From: JAHDFB01 sp965658745
Lineage (GTDB): Bacteria; Bacteroidota; Bacteroidia; Chitinophagales; Saprospiraceae
Length of the DNA stretch: 64,000 nucleotides
Direction: 5' to 3'
Assembly (NCBI GenBank): GCA_965658745.1
Contig: CBFHTK010000003.1
Location: 395,196-459,195 of the forward strand
How positions within the stretch are numbered: the first letter of the stretch is position 1; every line of letters starts with the position of its first letter. The notes under the pieces were generated by a model, which ran no database searches, was not told the DNA's origin, and saw only the letters and a program-made list of their open reading frames with translations. The position numbers were made by a program, and so were the translations under genes. Shown in pieces: positions 34,644-45,400 of this stretch.

Positions 34644-36107
34644 CTAGCTTAGTCTATTTCGGAAATTGCGGAAATCTAGCAGATAGGCAATTAAGCCAAA
34701 AGCTACTATTGCAATACTAGACAGGATTATTTTGCTAAATCCTTCTACATCTAGAATTTCAACACCATAGTAAAAGGCGACACCAAAAATGAGGTATAAT
34801 AGGATCTTTCCTATTGGATAGCTGATCGGATAATACTTTTGTCCTAGTAGATATGCAATTGTTGTCATTGCACCAAAGCAAATTAAGCTTGCTACATTCG
34901 CACCTACCATTCCAATTCTTGGAATTAAAAAGAAATTTAAAGAGATAAATATTATAGATCCTATAGTAGCAATTAAAGCTCCGAAAATAGTCTTACCGCT
35001 TATCTTATACCAAATAGAAAAATTGTAGTAAAGACCCAGAAACAAGTTAGCTAGTAAGGCAATAGGAACGACAAATAAAACCTTGTGGTATTTCTCATCG
35101 ATCATGAACTTCAGAATGTCTAAAAATCCGGTTACAAAAAGGAAAATCATCATTCCACATATTGTGAAAGCTAGAGCAACTTGACCATAAATTTTAGTTC
35201 TAGCTTCTTTCGATGTGTTCTTGAAGAAAAAAGGCTCTGCGGCATAATTAAAAGCTGTAACGAAAAGATTCATAATTACAGCAATCTTAATAGCACCCGT
35301 AAAAACACCCGCATTAAAAAAATTCTGTTCTCCGTTTACAGACTCCGTCAGATATGATACAAATATTCGATCAGAGAATTGATTAATTGAACCTGCAACT
35401 CCGACAATTATCAATGGCCAAGCAAAGGCGAACATTTTCTTGACTAGCTCTTTATCCCAACTAAATCGATAAGCAGACAACTCTTTATATAACATAAGAA
35501 CTACAAAAAAGCTACCTACTAAATTCGCCAAGAATGTATAGTCAAGAAAATACCCTTCATCATACATCCAATGAAGAGCTGACACATGCGGTAATATATT
35601 AAAGCAGAACACAATCAAACCTACCGTGATCAAAGAATTGACAATTCTTATCGCAGAAAACTTCACAGGACGATTGGTCATGCGCAATTGAGCAAAGGGC
35701 ACGGAACTAAGAGCGTCCAAAAACAAAATCACAGCAAAATACACGACAAACCTACTGTCCTCCGGTCTTGTCAAGGCGCTTGAAATACTGGACCTAAATA
35801 CCAACATCAATGTCATCAGTAGTCCAGCTGAACCGAGCACAACGGTAACTGCATTATTGAATACTTTCTTGGGTTCATAAGATGCATCAGAAGAAAACTT
35901 AAAAAAAGTTGTTTCCATTCTAAGTGTAAAGAAAACCAATGCCAGCGTCACAAATGAATACATAATACCATGTATTCCATACTTATCTTCGTCAATTTGA
36001 AAAGTCAGATAGGAGGCTACTAAAAGAAAATTAACAACTTTTGGCAAGACTGCGCCTATACCATATATGACCGTCTCACCTGCTAATTTCTTTAAGTAAC
36101 TGCTCAA
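34644..36107 (-). CDS. polysaccharide flippase (MOP superfamily)
   Basis: A 487-residue integral membrane protein with about 12-14 hydrophobic segments and the MOP/Wzx layout. The N-terminal LAGETVIYGIGAVLPKVVNFLLV (first helix) and SFVTLALVFFTLRMETTFFKFS are typical of oligosaccharide flippases of Bacteroidota; FAWPLIIVGVAGSINQFSDRIFVSYL opens the second half. It would move lipid-linked sugars across the inner membrane. It is downstream of greA and the HIT gene, 9 bp after the latter, so the three are probably co-transcribed. No polymerase or glycosyltransferase gene is nearby, so the substrate is open. Confidence 0.9.
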   Translation of the reverse strand: MSSYLKKLAGETVIYGIGAVLPKVVNFLLVASYLTFQIDEDKYGIHGIMYSFVTLALVFFTLRMETTFFKFSSDASYEPKKVFNNAVTVVLGSAGLLMTLMLVFRSSISSALTRPEDSRFVVYFAVILFLDALSSVPFAQLRMTNRPVKFSAIRIVNSLITVGLIVFCFNILPHVSALHWMYDEGYFLDYTFLANLVGSFFVVLMLYKELSAYRFSWDKELVKKMFAFAWPLIIVGVAGSINQFSDRIFVSYLTESVNGEQNFFNAGVFTGAIKIAVIMNLFVTAFNYAAEPFFFKNTSKEARTKIYGQVALAFTICGMMIFLFVTGFLDILKFMIDEKYHKVLFVVPIALLANLFLGLYYNFSIWYKISGKTIFGALIATIGSIIFISLNFFLIPRIGMVGANVASLICFGAMTTIAYLLGQKYYPISYPIGKILLYLIFGVAFYYGVEILDVEGFSKIILSSIAIVAFGLIAYLLDFRNFRNRLS

Positions 36108-36116
36108 ATTCTACAA

Positions 36117-36509
36117 TTAAAGATGACTTCGAATAGCCTTGGCGTGTTCTTCTAGGTCTGATTGTGAAATACTCAATTTTGGTTGGGTGAAATCTAGATC
36201 ACTAGTTTGATTCATCGGCACTAAATGGATGTGAGCATGCGGAACTTCAAGTCCGATTACAGCTGTACCAATTCTTTTGCATGGAAACGCTTTTATCTGC
36301 GCTAAAGCTATTTTCTTGGAAAATAGATGTAAAGATGCCAACTGTTTCTCTGGCAAATCGAAAATGTAGTCTACTTCCTGTTTCGGTACCACTAAAATGT
36401 GCCCAGGCCTCAATGGAAAAATATCTAGAAAAGCAAAGTTATCTTCATCTTCTCCAATCAAGTGACAAGGTATCTCTCCATTAATAATTTTTGTGAATAT
36501 ACTTGCCAC
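36117..36509 (-). CDS. HIT family nucleotide hydrolase
   Basis: A 130-residue histidine-triad protein. SIFTKIINGEIPCHLIGEDEDNFAFLDI is the usual N-terminus of bacterial HinT-like proteins, LRPGHILVVPKQEVDYIFDL follows, and the triad HAHIHLVP is at about 91-98. It probably hydrolyses nucleoside phosphoramidates or dinucleotides. The start is GTG at 36509, which overlaps the greA stop by one base (TAGTG), so translation is likely coupled to greA. Confidence 0.95.
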   Translation of the reverse strand: MASIFTKIINGEIPCHLIGEDEDNFAFLDIFPLRPGHILVVPKQEVDYIFDLPEKQLASLHLFSKKIALAQIKAFPCKRIGTAVIGLEVPHAHIHLVPMNQTSDLDFTQPKLSISQSDLEEHAKAIRSHL

Positions 36510-36982
36510 TATATTGTTATGTTTGTTATTTCAAATTCCATAGTTGCTGCAGGCGTAGTGATTTGAACTAAATCGCCGACCGCTTTTCCCAAAAGTCCTT
36601 CACCTATGGGCGATTTAACAGAAATCTTTTTCTCTTTGAGATCTGCTTCAGATGGTGCAACTAACTTGTAAGTAATCTCCTTACCATTCTTAACATTCTT
36701 TATCGTAACTCTGGATAATACTGTTACCTTCGAGGTATCTAGTTGACTTTCATCAATTATTCTTGCACTAGCTAACGACTTCTCCATGGCATTTATTTTC
36801 GCTTCAAGCATACCCTGAGCATCTTTTGCCGCATCATACTCAGCATTCTCTGATAAGTCACCCTTTTCACGAGCTTCAGCAATAGCCGCCGAAGCTTTAG
36901 CTCTTTCTACTGTTTTTAAGTTCATTAGAACTTCACTCAGTTTATCGTAACTCTCTTGAGTCATGTAAGATATATCACTCAT
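36509..36982 (-). CDS. greA: transcription elongation factor GreA
   Basis: GreA reactivates backtracked RNA polymerase by stimulating transcript cleavage through the secondary channel. At 157 residues it has the usual coiled-coil N-terminal domain (SYDKLSEVLMNLKTVERAKASAAI, then AREKGDLSENAEYDAAKDAQ, with the acidic tip residues) and the C-terminal FKBP-like domain (SPIGEGLLGKAVGDLVQITTPA near 124-145). It is first in an operon with the HIT gene and the flippase gene. Confidence 0.97.
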   Translation of the reverse strand: MSDISYMTQESYDKLSEVLMNLKTVERAKASAAIAEAREKGDLSENAEYDAAKDAQGMLEAKINAMEKSLASARIIDESQLDTSKVTVLSRVTIKNVKNGKEITYKLVAPSEADLKEKKISVKSPIGEGLLGKAVGDLVQITTPAATMEFEITNITI

Positions 36983-37226
36983 AACAAATAATGTATTTTT
37001 TGATTTATGTCTCTTTTCGAGACATCTCTCTTAAAAGTAAATAGGAATATAGACTTTTTGCTTTGCTCTATCAAGAAAGGACACAAAGCGTTTAGCTAGA
37101 GGCTGTTTTCCCACTTGTTAGGATCAACAAACTATACCAAAATAGCCAATATTACAAAAGTAACAATAAAATATAATGTATATAGACTTTACAATCTACT
37201 AGTTAGTCAATTATCCAACTATACAA

Positions 37227-37260
37227 AAAATGCATGCCCCAAAAATGAAGCATGCATTTT
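37227..37260 (-). terminator. intrinsic terminator after the PorV/PorQ-family gene
   Basis: AAAATGCATGC (37227-37237) and GCATGCATTTT (37250-37260) form an 11-bp stem around a 12-base loop, with a T-rich tract on the minus strand. It starts 23 bases past the stop and ends the 46-37 kb operon. The rest of 36983-37282 holds only greA upstream DNA. Confidence 0.8.
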
Positions 37261-37282
37261 AATTCTTAACCAGACTTTAGAC

Positions 37283-38332
37283 TTACTGTAGAGTATATCG
37301 AAGTCCTATATTGTGTGTACCAGCAAAATGCTGGGTTGTACGGTAAGCATAATCTATCATTAAACGATTATCACTGTTCTTGCTTGTTTTGAATCCAGCT
37401 GAAAAACCTGCTGAAATTCCCGTATAAACGTCATCAGTTCCATCTTCAACTGCGCCTAGAGCTAGCTTGTATCCAGCTCTCACTTGCAGAACCTCTCTGA
37501 AAGAATACTCTGCAGCTACACCTAAGTTATCTCTTGAAAAAGCATTTGAAGTGAAATTAGCCATTGTTCTCAAATAATCTCGTCCACCTGCAAAAAGGAA
37601 GTCATAACTTGCTCCAAGGTTTAGTATTGTCGGCAACTCAAATTTTGAAGAACGAATGTAACTTCTCAGAAAATACTGATTAGTCTGCGGTTGATTAACA
37701 GTTACTTCCTCAGAAAGACCCTCACCGTTAAATCTCATAGCAGGACCAACATTTCTTAAGGATATACCAAGACGCACTTGATTATTCGCTCCTCCTCTAT
37801 ACTGCACACCAGCATCAAGACCAATTCCTGTAGCCGTTACATCCACAACAGACTGAGAAATACCTCTAAATAGCACTCCTACAAAAATCTTATCCTTGTA
37901 GCTTTGGCTATACCCAACACCAATATGAACGAAGTTTGGAGAGAAAGTACCTCCATTTCCTTCTGGTTGATTTTCTGTTGTAATTGGAATATCTCCAAAG
38001 TCCATAGACGACAAGCTGAATCCTAATGTACCTCCATTTCCAACTTTAAATGCCATACCAGCAGAATTCATGTTTACACCAGCACCTTGAAATAGACGCA
38101 TATGTCCTACTGCAAACTGAGTCTTCCCATCAAAATGAAGACCTGCAGGGTTGAGTCTCATTGCTTCGACACCACTTATAGAAGAAGTGTTCATTAGATT
38201 GACTCCTGAGCCATTTCCCCATGGACTTAACAAAAGTTCATATGCTCCAGCTTCTCCTTGTCGATCTGGATTACCTGCCCAGGAAAGAGCAGGCAAAACA
38301 AATGCTATTACTATTAATATATGTTTAATCAT
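37283..38332 (-). CDS. PorV/PorQ family outer-membrane protein
   Basis: A 349-residue predicted beta-barrel. The signal peptide is residues 1-19 (HILIVIAFVLPALSWA), then GAYELLLSPWGNGSGVNLMN and SISGVEAMRLNPAGL, the N-terminal motif of the PorV/PorQ (DUF3308-like) family. Repeated strands such as LRLGISLRNVGPAMRF and DYAYRTTQHFAGTHNIGLRYTLQ end it. In type IX secretion PorV is the shuttle for cargo from SprA to the attachment complex, but paralogues like this one, coded beside a large cargo and a TonB receptor, form a separate branch. It is the last gene of that operon, 26 bp after the 1344-residue gene. Whether it serves only that cargo is inference. Confidence 0.85.
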   Translation of the reverse strand: MIKHILIVIAFVLPALSWAGNPDRQGEAGAYELLLSPWGNGSGVNLMNTSSISGVEAMRLNPAGLHFDGKTQFAVGHMRLFQGAGVNMNSAGMAFKVGNGGTLGFSLSSMDFGDIPITTENQPEGNGGTFSPNFVHIGVGYSQSYKDKIFVGVLFRGISQSVVDVTATGIGLDAGVQYRGGANNQVRLGISLRNVGPAMRFNGEGLSEEVTVNQPQTNQYFLRSYIRSSKFELPTILNLGASYDFLFAGGRDYLRTMANFTSNAFSRDNLGVAAEYSFREVLQVRAGYKLALGAVEDGTDDVYTGISAGFSAGFKTSKNSDNRLMIDYAYRTTQHFAGTHNIGLRYTLQ

Positions 38333-38358
38333 TGTCTAAGTTTCTTGTTTTGATAAAA

Positions 38359-41300
38359 TTATAATCCACTAGGATCAAACTTACGATTGATACCAAACCA
38401 CTTAATGGTTTTTTGAGCACCTGTTTGCTCATCTAATACATGAATCAAATAAACACCGCTAGAAACCGGAATTCCCGCACTGTTCTTAAGGTTCCATACA
38501 ACTGAAGCTTCCTCTTGAGAGAAATTAACACTTGCTGTTGCTCTGTTAACTCCTAGTCTCATAGCATCTCTTTTGAACTGTGCTATAAATCGACCATCCA
38601 AAGAATAAATAGAGATAGTTGCAACCTGCGGAACATTAGTAATTTTAACTCTTGTATCGTTCTGAGTCACCTCGTAAGTTGAGTTTCCATAATATGGATT
38701 TGGAACTACATTCACATTTGACAACGCATCGTCAATAGTAGTTTCGTCGACAGGCACCGCCTCTTTACCACGAATTTCAAATTCATATATCGGATTCAAT
38801 CCTTCTCTAGGCTCAAAGTCATCTTCTACAAAATCAAGCTCCTCACCAAAAGTGTTGTCAACTCTCAATTTGATAGTAACGTCGTTTGGAATCAAACCTT
38901 CTTGATATGACAACAACTCGTTACCAGGATTAACTAGTGGAATACCAGTCCAAGTAATCCACCGGAGTCCTCTCAACTTCTTATTTGTTGCAGATCCTTC
39001 TTCATAAAACTCTACCAATGACTGGCATTCATCATACTCTGTTCTAGTCACGTAAATCGTATGTTGACCACCTGTAAGGAAATTCCATATAGAGAAGTCT
39101 TTACCTTCAGGAGTTTCAACTGCTAGAACTGAGTTAGGATTCCAAGTCATATCACGACCAATGTTTCCAACTAAGTCACTATATTCTCCACCATAAGTAG
39201 AATTCTCTCCGAAGAAAATATTTAAGCGTTCTCCTGTTTCAACATCAACTGCATAACCAGGAAACCAACCGAAACCTACTGTTCCGTCTCCTTCTTCTTG
39301 AGGATCACCATTTTCATCAACTTGATCTCTAGAAACTGAAGGATGTGATCTCATTTCAAGCTGAACCGCATCTCCTTCTTGATCATAAGCAGCATCGTAG
39401 AATTCTACGTGAGAAGTCTCCACAACTATACATTTACTCCACTTCGATCTGTCTGATGTGAATACTATGTCAACATTGTTGAGATCCGCTAAATCAAGAC
39501 GTGATTGAACATTACCGGCAATACTTGTATTCTGTCTCATTGCTGGAGTAATGATCTGTCCGCCGAAATCTGCCAACTTAAGAGGAAGCATGTTTACCCC
39601 ACTTGTGTTTCTTAAATTGCCAGCAGGATCAGATTCGTTCGCTTGCCCTTGATCTAAATAATTATAGAAAGGAACATTTGCACCTTGTGGTCCTCCATTT
39701 GGCAAGAAAGACAACCATTGATTGTTTAATGGATCAGCATACTCTAATGTTGCACCAACATACTCACCTGGTTGTAAGTCCTCTTCAGGTTCATTAGAAA
39801 CATCTTCTTCACGAGAAATATTAATTGAGAAACCATACTCTCTTAAAATTCTTTCATCAACGCTCTCTAAGTTTCCATATGACTTAAATACTGCTCCATT
39901 GTCAAGATCTGTGAGGATCCAACCTGAGTCATCACTCGGTTCCATTCTACCATCATCATCGAATTCCCCATTAATTTCAAGTCTAAACTTACCGTCTCTA
40001 ACATCAATAGGATTTACAATATTAATTCGTAACGGACTCGATGCCTCCTTGTATGTAACATCACCGTTCGTTGACCCTGCTAAAATCTTATCATACATAT
40101 CATCTTCAAGTTCAACAAATTGACCTTGATTTCCAACTCCTTGTTTTCTTGTAACAATAGGACCGTCTCCGTAAAAAGTATTTAGAGCATCATAAACAAT
40201 TGGTCTTGGAACAACTGTTACCACACCAAATGTTCTACGACCAGTTATAAATGGACGCTGCTGCCCTATTCCTGTTTGTGGATTAAATGGTTCATACTCA
40301 TTATATCCGTAAGCCACAGCAAAGAAATAATACTCTTTATGATTTATAAGTCTTGGAGATCCCTGACTAAAAGCATCCTCTGTAATACTAAAACTATGCC
40401 TTATGCCATTATCTGAGCCTACAACTTCGAGCTCTGGTGTATAGACTAACTCATTATTACCTGGCAATGGGTTAACTTGAGATGTCCAATTATACATTGT
40501 TGTTACATTATTAACAACATCTACTTGTCTTACTAACCTAGCATTTTCGATATCATCAAGATTACTAGACGAATTCGGAGTTCTCAATTGATACAATAAA
40601 TATCCTTCGAACTTGTAAGAAATATCATCGTCTGGTAGAGCCTTCGCTACTGAATCTGTAGCGAAAATGTCAACTTCAGAATACTCTTCGAATTTATTGT
40701 TTGATAGGATTGTATCATTTGAAAGAAGTATGATTACCTGTCGATCAAGCTCTACAATATCTACATCTGGTCCTTGAGGACCATCAAGTGTTTGAAAACA
40801 ATTATCAAATAACGCTTGAGCTAAATCATCTGCTTTGTTCAAATTATTTAATTCTGGACAAGGGTAAACTTGGTTAGGTACCCAAACAACTCCAATGATA
40901 AGCTCATTGATCGCTCCTTGCTTCAATACAAATGGTCCAGAAGCCTGAATAGTTCTTCTATCACCAAAGCCTAAACCAGCGGTACACATTGACCAATCAT
41001 TATCTTGAGATGGAGCTCCAGGTAATACGTAACGAATAGTGTCTGTACTTCCTATGTTATAACCTGATCCTCCAAAGGTAATTGGCAATCCATCTCTCCA
41101 TTGACCGTCAAGTAACCTATAGTGCTCTTCAGCAGTCTCAGGATCCCATGTTCCTGGAGGGTGTTCTCCCGCTCCTTGTCTGTTTGTATATACGAAAGAG
41201 GACATTCCTATTTCCACAAATGTATCAGCCTCTGCAAAAGGGTTTGGAAGTTCAAGCAATTCACCATCATCTCCAAAAATCTGCGGCTTTAGTGGGCCTC

Positions 41301-42393
41301 TAAAATAATCGATCCCTAGTAGTGGCACATTGTCACCATATGTTGCTACACCTCCTGGACAATCAGATCCAGGATTTCCATCAATCTCATCTTGATTGTA
41401 TAATATTGCCATTGATCTAGCAGAATCACAACCAATATAATCATCTTCACTACATCCTAAATCACCGTCAACCCACATTGCGAAGTAACAATCCTTAATT
41501 ACTGTCTGTGCTCTATTGATTAACTTATAACGTTGGAAGGTCATATCGTTCAACTCGTCATTTGACTCATATGCAAAAGCTTGCACCTGCACCTCCATCT
41601 GAATTGCCTGACCTTGAGTCCCTAAGTGCGGTCCACCTTGATCATTATAAATCCAGAAATACATCTCATCAGGATATTGAACAAACTCTTCACAACCTCT
41701 AACATCGATCTTTGGGTAATCTCCGTTTTCAGGATCATAAACATCAATTGCAGAGTTAGGGTCATCATAAAAAGATGCTAATCCTTGACCAGCATCTGGG
41801 AGTGGAAACCCATATTTTAAAACAAAATCAGTATTTCCTAAACCAGGATAATATCTAATATTATCAGGCATCGAATCCTTAGGATACTCTACTCCTTGGT
41901 TTCTAAAATTGATAATATTTACTCTGTGTTGGTCTATCTCTGTTCCAGTCACACGGAAGAATCTATCCCATTGTTCACAGACTTCTTTTTCAGTTGTACC
42001 AGTCTCATCATTTAGCGGTCCTGGATAAAAATCACCTCCTTGAGTACGGTAGGTAGTTGCGGCAATCTTAAGAATATCTTGTCCTCCCTCTACTGGCTCA
42101 TAACCACCAATCCACACTGCTCCTGCGAAAATAGATGAAACATCTTCAATTTCAGGTGGCGTATTAGGAACGAAGTATTGCCCCTGCTGTAAATTCCACC
42201 AAACATCACCTGATGAAAGCAAAGTAGCTCGAACATTGTTAATATTCTGAATAGCTATTTCATTACCTTCCAAACAGTCTTCTCGAAGATTGATATTGGT
42301 AGGACTTTTTGTTTTCTTTTTGCTTGGTGAAATATATGCAAACACTGCACTATGAACCATAACAGCAAGAAATAAGAATAATATTTTCTTCAT
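38359..42393 (-). CDS. large secreted protein with type IX (type A-like) sorting tail
   Basis: A 1344-residue exported protein. The signal peptide is about 1-19 (KKILFLFLAVMVHSAVF). Two-thirds of the sequence is unassigned, rich in Asp, Asn, Gly and Pro with phrases such as IFAGAVWIGGYEP and VLKQGAINELIIGVVWVPN that recur in similar large proteins of the phylum. The last 100 residues (VNVVPNPYYGNSTYEV, then TISIYSLDGRFIAQF, VVWNLKNSAGIPVSSGVYLIHV) match the C-terminal sorting domain; about 25 residues follow, ending GINRKFDPSGL. It is the middle gene of an operon with a TonB-dependent receptor and a PorV/PorQ homologue. It may be a surface-exposed partner of the receptor; function is not known. 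Confidence 0.82.
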   Translation of the reverse strand: MKKILFLFLAVMVHSAVFAYISPSKKKTKSPTNINLREDCLEGNEIAIQNINNVRATLLSSGDVWWNLQQGQYFVPNTPPEIEDVSSIFAGAVWIGGYEPVEGGQDILKIAATTYRTQGGDFYPGPLNDETGTTEKEVCEQWDRFFRVTGTEIDQHRVNIINFRNQGVEYPKDSMPDNIRYYPGLGNTDFVLKYGFPLPDAGQGLASFYDDPNSAIDVYDPENGDYPKIDVRGCEEFVQYPDEMYFWIYNDQGGPHLGTQGQAIQMEVQVQAFAYESNDELNDMTFQRYKLINRAQTVIKDCYFAMWVDGDLGCSEDDYIGCDSARSMAILYNQDEIDGNPGSDCPGGVATYGDNVPLLGIDYFRGPLKPQIFGDDGELLELPNPFAEADTFVEIGMSSFVYTNRQGAGEHPPGTWDPETAEEHYRLLDGQWRDGLPITFGGSGYNIGSTDTIRYVLPGAPSQDNDWSMCTAGLGFGDRRTIQASGPFVLKQGAINELIIGVVWVPNQVYPCPELNNLNKADDLAQALFDNCFQTLDGPQGPDVDIVELDRQVIILLSNDTILSNNKFEEYSEVDIFATDSVAKALPDDDISYKFEGYLLYQLRTPNSSSNLDDIENARLVRQVDVVNNVTTMYNWTSQVNPLPGNNELVYTPELEVVGSDNGIRHSFSITEDAFSQGSPRLINHKEYYFFAVAYGYNEYEPFNPQTGIGQQRPFITGRRTFGVVTVVPRPIVYDALNTFYGDGPIVTRKQGVGNQGQFVELEDDMYDKILAGSTNGDVTYKEASSPLRINIVNPIDVRDGKFRLEINGEFDDDGRMEPSDDSGWILTDLDNGAVFKSYGNLESVDERILREYGFSINISREEDVSNEPEEDLQPGEYVGATLEYADPLNNQWLSFLPNGGPQGANVPFYNYLDQGQANESDPAGNLRNTSGVNMLPLKLADFGGQIITPAMRQNTSIAGNVQSRLDLADLNNVDIVFTSDRSKWSKCIVVETSHVEFYDAAYDQEGDAVQLEMRSHPSVSRDQVDENGDPQEEGDGTVGFGWFPGYAVDVETGERLNIFFGENSTYGGEYSDLVGNIGRDMTWNPNSVLAVETPEGKDFSIWNFLTGGQHTIYVTRTEYDECQSLVEFYEEGSATNKKLRGLRWITWTGIPLVNPGNELLSYQEGLIPNDVTIKLRVDNTFGEELDFVEDDFEPREGLNPIYEFEIRGKEAVPVDETTIDDALSNVNVVPNPYYGNSTYEVTQNDTRVKITNVPQVATISIYSLDGRFIAQFKRDAMRLGVNRATASVNFSQEEASVVWNLKNSAGIPVSSGVYLIHVLDEQTGAQKTIKWFGINRKFDPSGL

Positions 42394-42426
42394 TATCTAA
42401 CGTTTTCTCTTTTAAAATAAATAGCT

Positions 42427-45400
42427 CTAGAAGCTTATAATTCCACCGATTCTAATTCTTCTCGGTAGTGTATAAAATCCAGGATTTAATAATGCCCACT
42501 CGTAAGCTGCTAAGTAAGACTGTACATCTTTACCAGAATTTGCAACATCAGCAATTGCGTCTTGTCCGAACTGTGAACTTAAATATCCATCATCTTCCGG
42601 TGAGCCTGTTACTCGGTAGACACCAATTACATTTCTAGTATTTAGTAAGTTACTTACACGCAAGTAAACATTAAGATTTAAACCTCTCGTTGCCTCTTTT
42701 GAAGTCTTCAAGAAGAAGTTTCTATCGAGTCTTGCATCAATATTAAAGTTCCAAGGATATCTAGCTCCGTTAATGTCTCCCGTAAACCCTGCAGAATTAA
42801 ACGGAGTACTAATATTACTTGCTCTAGTGTAAGGTCTTCCGGAAACCGCTGCTATCTGTAAGTTAAGCCCAGTATTTGCAAGAAGATCTAATCCTTGTAC
42901 AGTTGGTCCGTTGTACTTATCTCCAGATGCATATCTGTAATCAACATTTCCAACAATACGGTGTCTTTCATCGAAAGAAAGAGGAACTAGAACTCTTACC
43001 TCACCATTTCTTGAACTCAACCCAGAGTTCGCGCTTGAACCTGTACCTTCAGCATACTGTAAAGTATAACTTGCACTTAGTTCAAGGTTACCAGTTCTTC
43101 GAAGATCGTACGATGCAGTAAATCCTTTTACTGTACCGAAATCAATATTGTCAAATGTCAAGTAGTTATTCACTATAGGGACATTCAATAAGTATCGAGT
43201 CTGAATCAAATCACGATTCTCCTTGTAGTACATGGATAATTTGATCGCTGAAGAGTTTGTCAGTTTTTGTTGAAATCCAACTTCATAATCAATTGTCGTC
43301 TCAGGTCTTAGATTAGGATTGTTTGCTGCTCCACCACCTGGGTTAAGTCTTGCAATATCTTCGAAGAAGAAGTAATCTAATGCCGTAAATTCAGTGTTTG
43401 ATGTTGGTCTTTGAACTAATTGATCATAGTGCGCAAAGAAACCAGCTTCCTCAGAAATAGGGAACGACAAGCTAATTCGCGGTGTCAATTTGAACGACGG
43501 ATTATAATCAACAAAGCTATTATCTGTATTAAATTCTCTTGACTGTATATTGTTTTCAGCATCAGAGAATGAATAAGAAGGCGATACAGGATCAGTACCG
43601 AATATCAATCTAGGATCTGTTTTTGTACCATCAGGTGCAAACCAGTCATCACCCAATCTAAACGCCTTAATTCCATCATTATCTCTATCGTCACCTGTAA
43701 TGTAAACCGCCGCCTCTGGATCTACAGAACCAGGAATCTGAACATCTCTTCTTCTAGAAAACTCGTCGGCAGTTTCAATTCTGTAAAGTGAGTAAGGGTC
43801 TCTTAGTACTTTCGTATTTGCATCGAAATAATCAGCTCTTACACCGACTCTCAAAATGATGTCTTCATATGTAAACTTATCTTGGATATATCCAGCAAAA
43901 TATACTGGCTGTAAAGGCGCAACTGGGAATGTTCTTCTTCCAGCATCATCTGTTGCAGTGAAGAAATCATCAAAAGTTACTCCCGAAATAGCATTACCTA
44001 AATAATCATATCCATAGTAATCCAAATCCAATTGTCTCCAGTTGATAAGCTCACTTGCAGAGAAAAGATCCAATGACAAGTCTTTATCAATGCCAACTCC
44101 TTCGATATTCACAAAATCATTAAGTGACAAACCGTACAGATTTCTGATCTCTTGGTAGAACTTCTTATCAGGATCGATCTCAATCAAACGACCATATTCC
44201 TGCAGTGGAATTTCTCCAAATGGTGGAGGACCATCAAAAACACCTCCCGTAAATACCGTTGTATCAACACCTGCTACAAAATGTGAATTTGCGGCATCGA
44301 TCGCCATGGTCCACAATTCACGCGGATTAATACTCCATCTTCTGTTATTTCTAATTTCAATGTTACCTCCAAACTGGATATTGTGGCGGTTTTTAATAGA
44401 ACCTCCAGGTAGTAAATCCAACTGAGCATCGAAGTTTATCGTATTTCTTGTAAAGTCAAACTTTCTGTAATTGTTATAAACGCGGCCAACATTGTCAAAG
44501 AAATTGCTATTCCATACATTTATACTTGCCCCTACTAGACGACCATTTATTGACTGATACTGTGCCAACACTGGGTTAGGACTTAGTACCGATTGTGCTT
44601 CATCTAAGAACGGTGAGAAGGCCGTTTCATTCTGAGAGAATGTTACGTGATCAATGAACGTTCCAGGAAATACTTCAATTTTTCCTGCCCCATCCCAATC
44701 TTCTGCAACGAAACCACCTTGTGGTGTAGAACTAACTTCTTTCGTTCCGTAAAGACCATAGTCAAAAAATCTATCTTGGTGAATAAGGTCTTCTCTTAGT
44801 TGTTGTGTGTTTTCAATACCAACTTGTAGGATATAAGACGCATTTCGTAGAACTGTTGCTCCACCTAACTCATCTTTAGATTCTGGTAAACCTTGCTTAC
44901 CAATTTTATGTCTCCATCGACCGTTTATACGATAATTGTCTCCATAATTGTAAGGATTTCTTGTCCAGTTGAACATTCCAAAACCTCCACCTGGAGTGAA
45001 ACGATCTTGATCTTGTCCTAAGATACCAGATATAGACACATCAATATTTTCGCTTAATCGAGCATCAATTTTGGCAGTAATGTCAAGATCAAAACGCTCT
45101 TCATTTGGTCTTGTAGCTATCGGTTCTGGAAGATCACTAGCACCCAATAATTCAGCTCGTGGAAAATCAACACCACTTAATTGATATACTGGATTAGCTT
45201 CCAAATCGCGAATCGTCTCCTCAGGCATTCTATAAACACCAACAGCTGAAGGTCTATCATCTCTTTGACCTACATACTGAAAGTTTGCACGGAATCCAAC
45301 TACAGATTTTCCATTCTTCTTCAGAATTGGTCCACTAATATTACCATTTAAGAAATTGAAACCATAATCATCTAAGAATTCCGAAGTCTCTGCTTCAAAT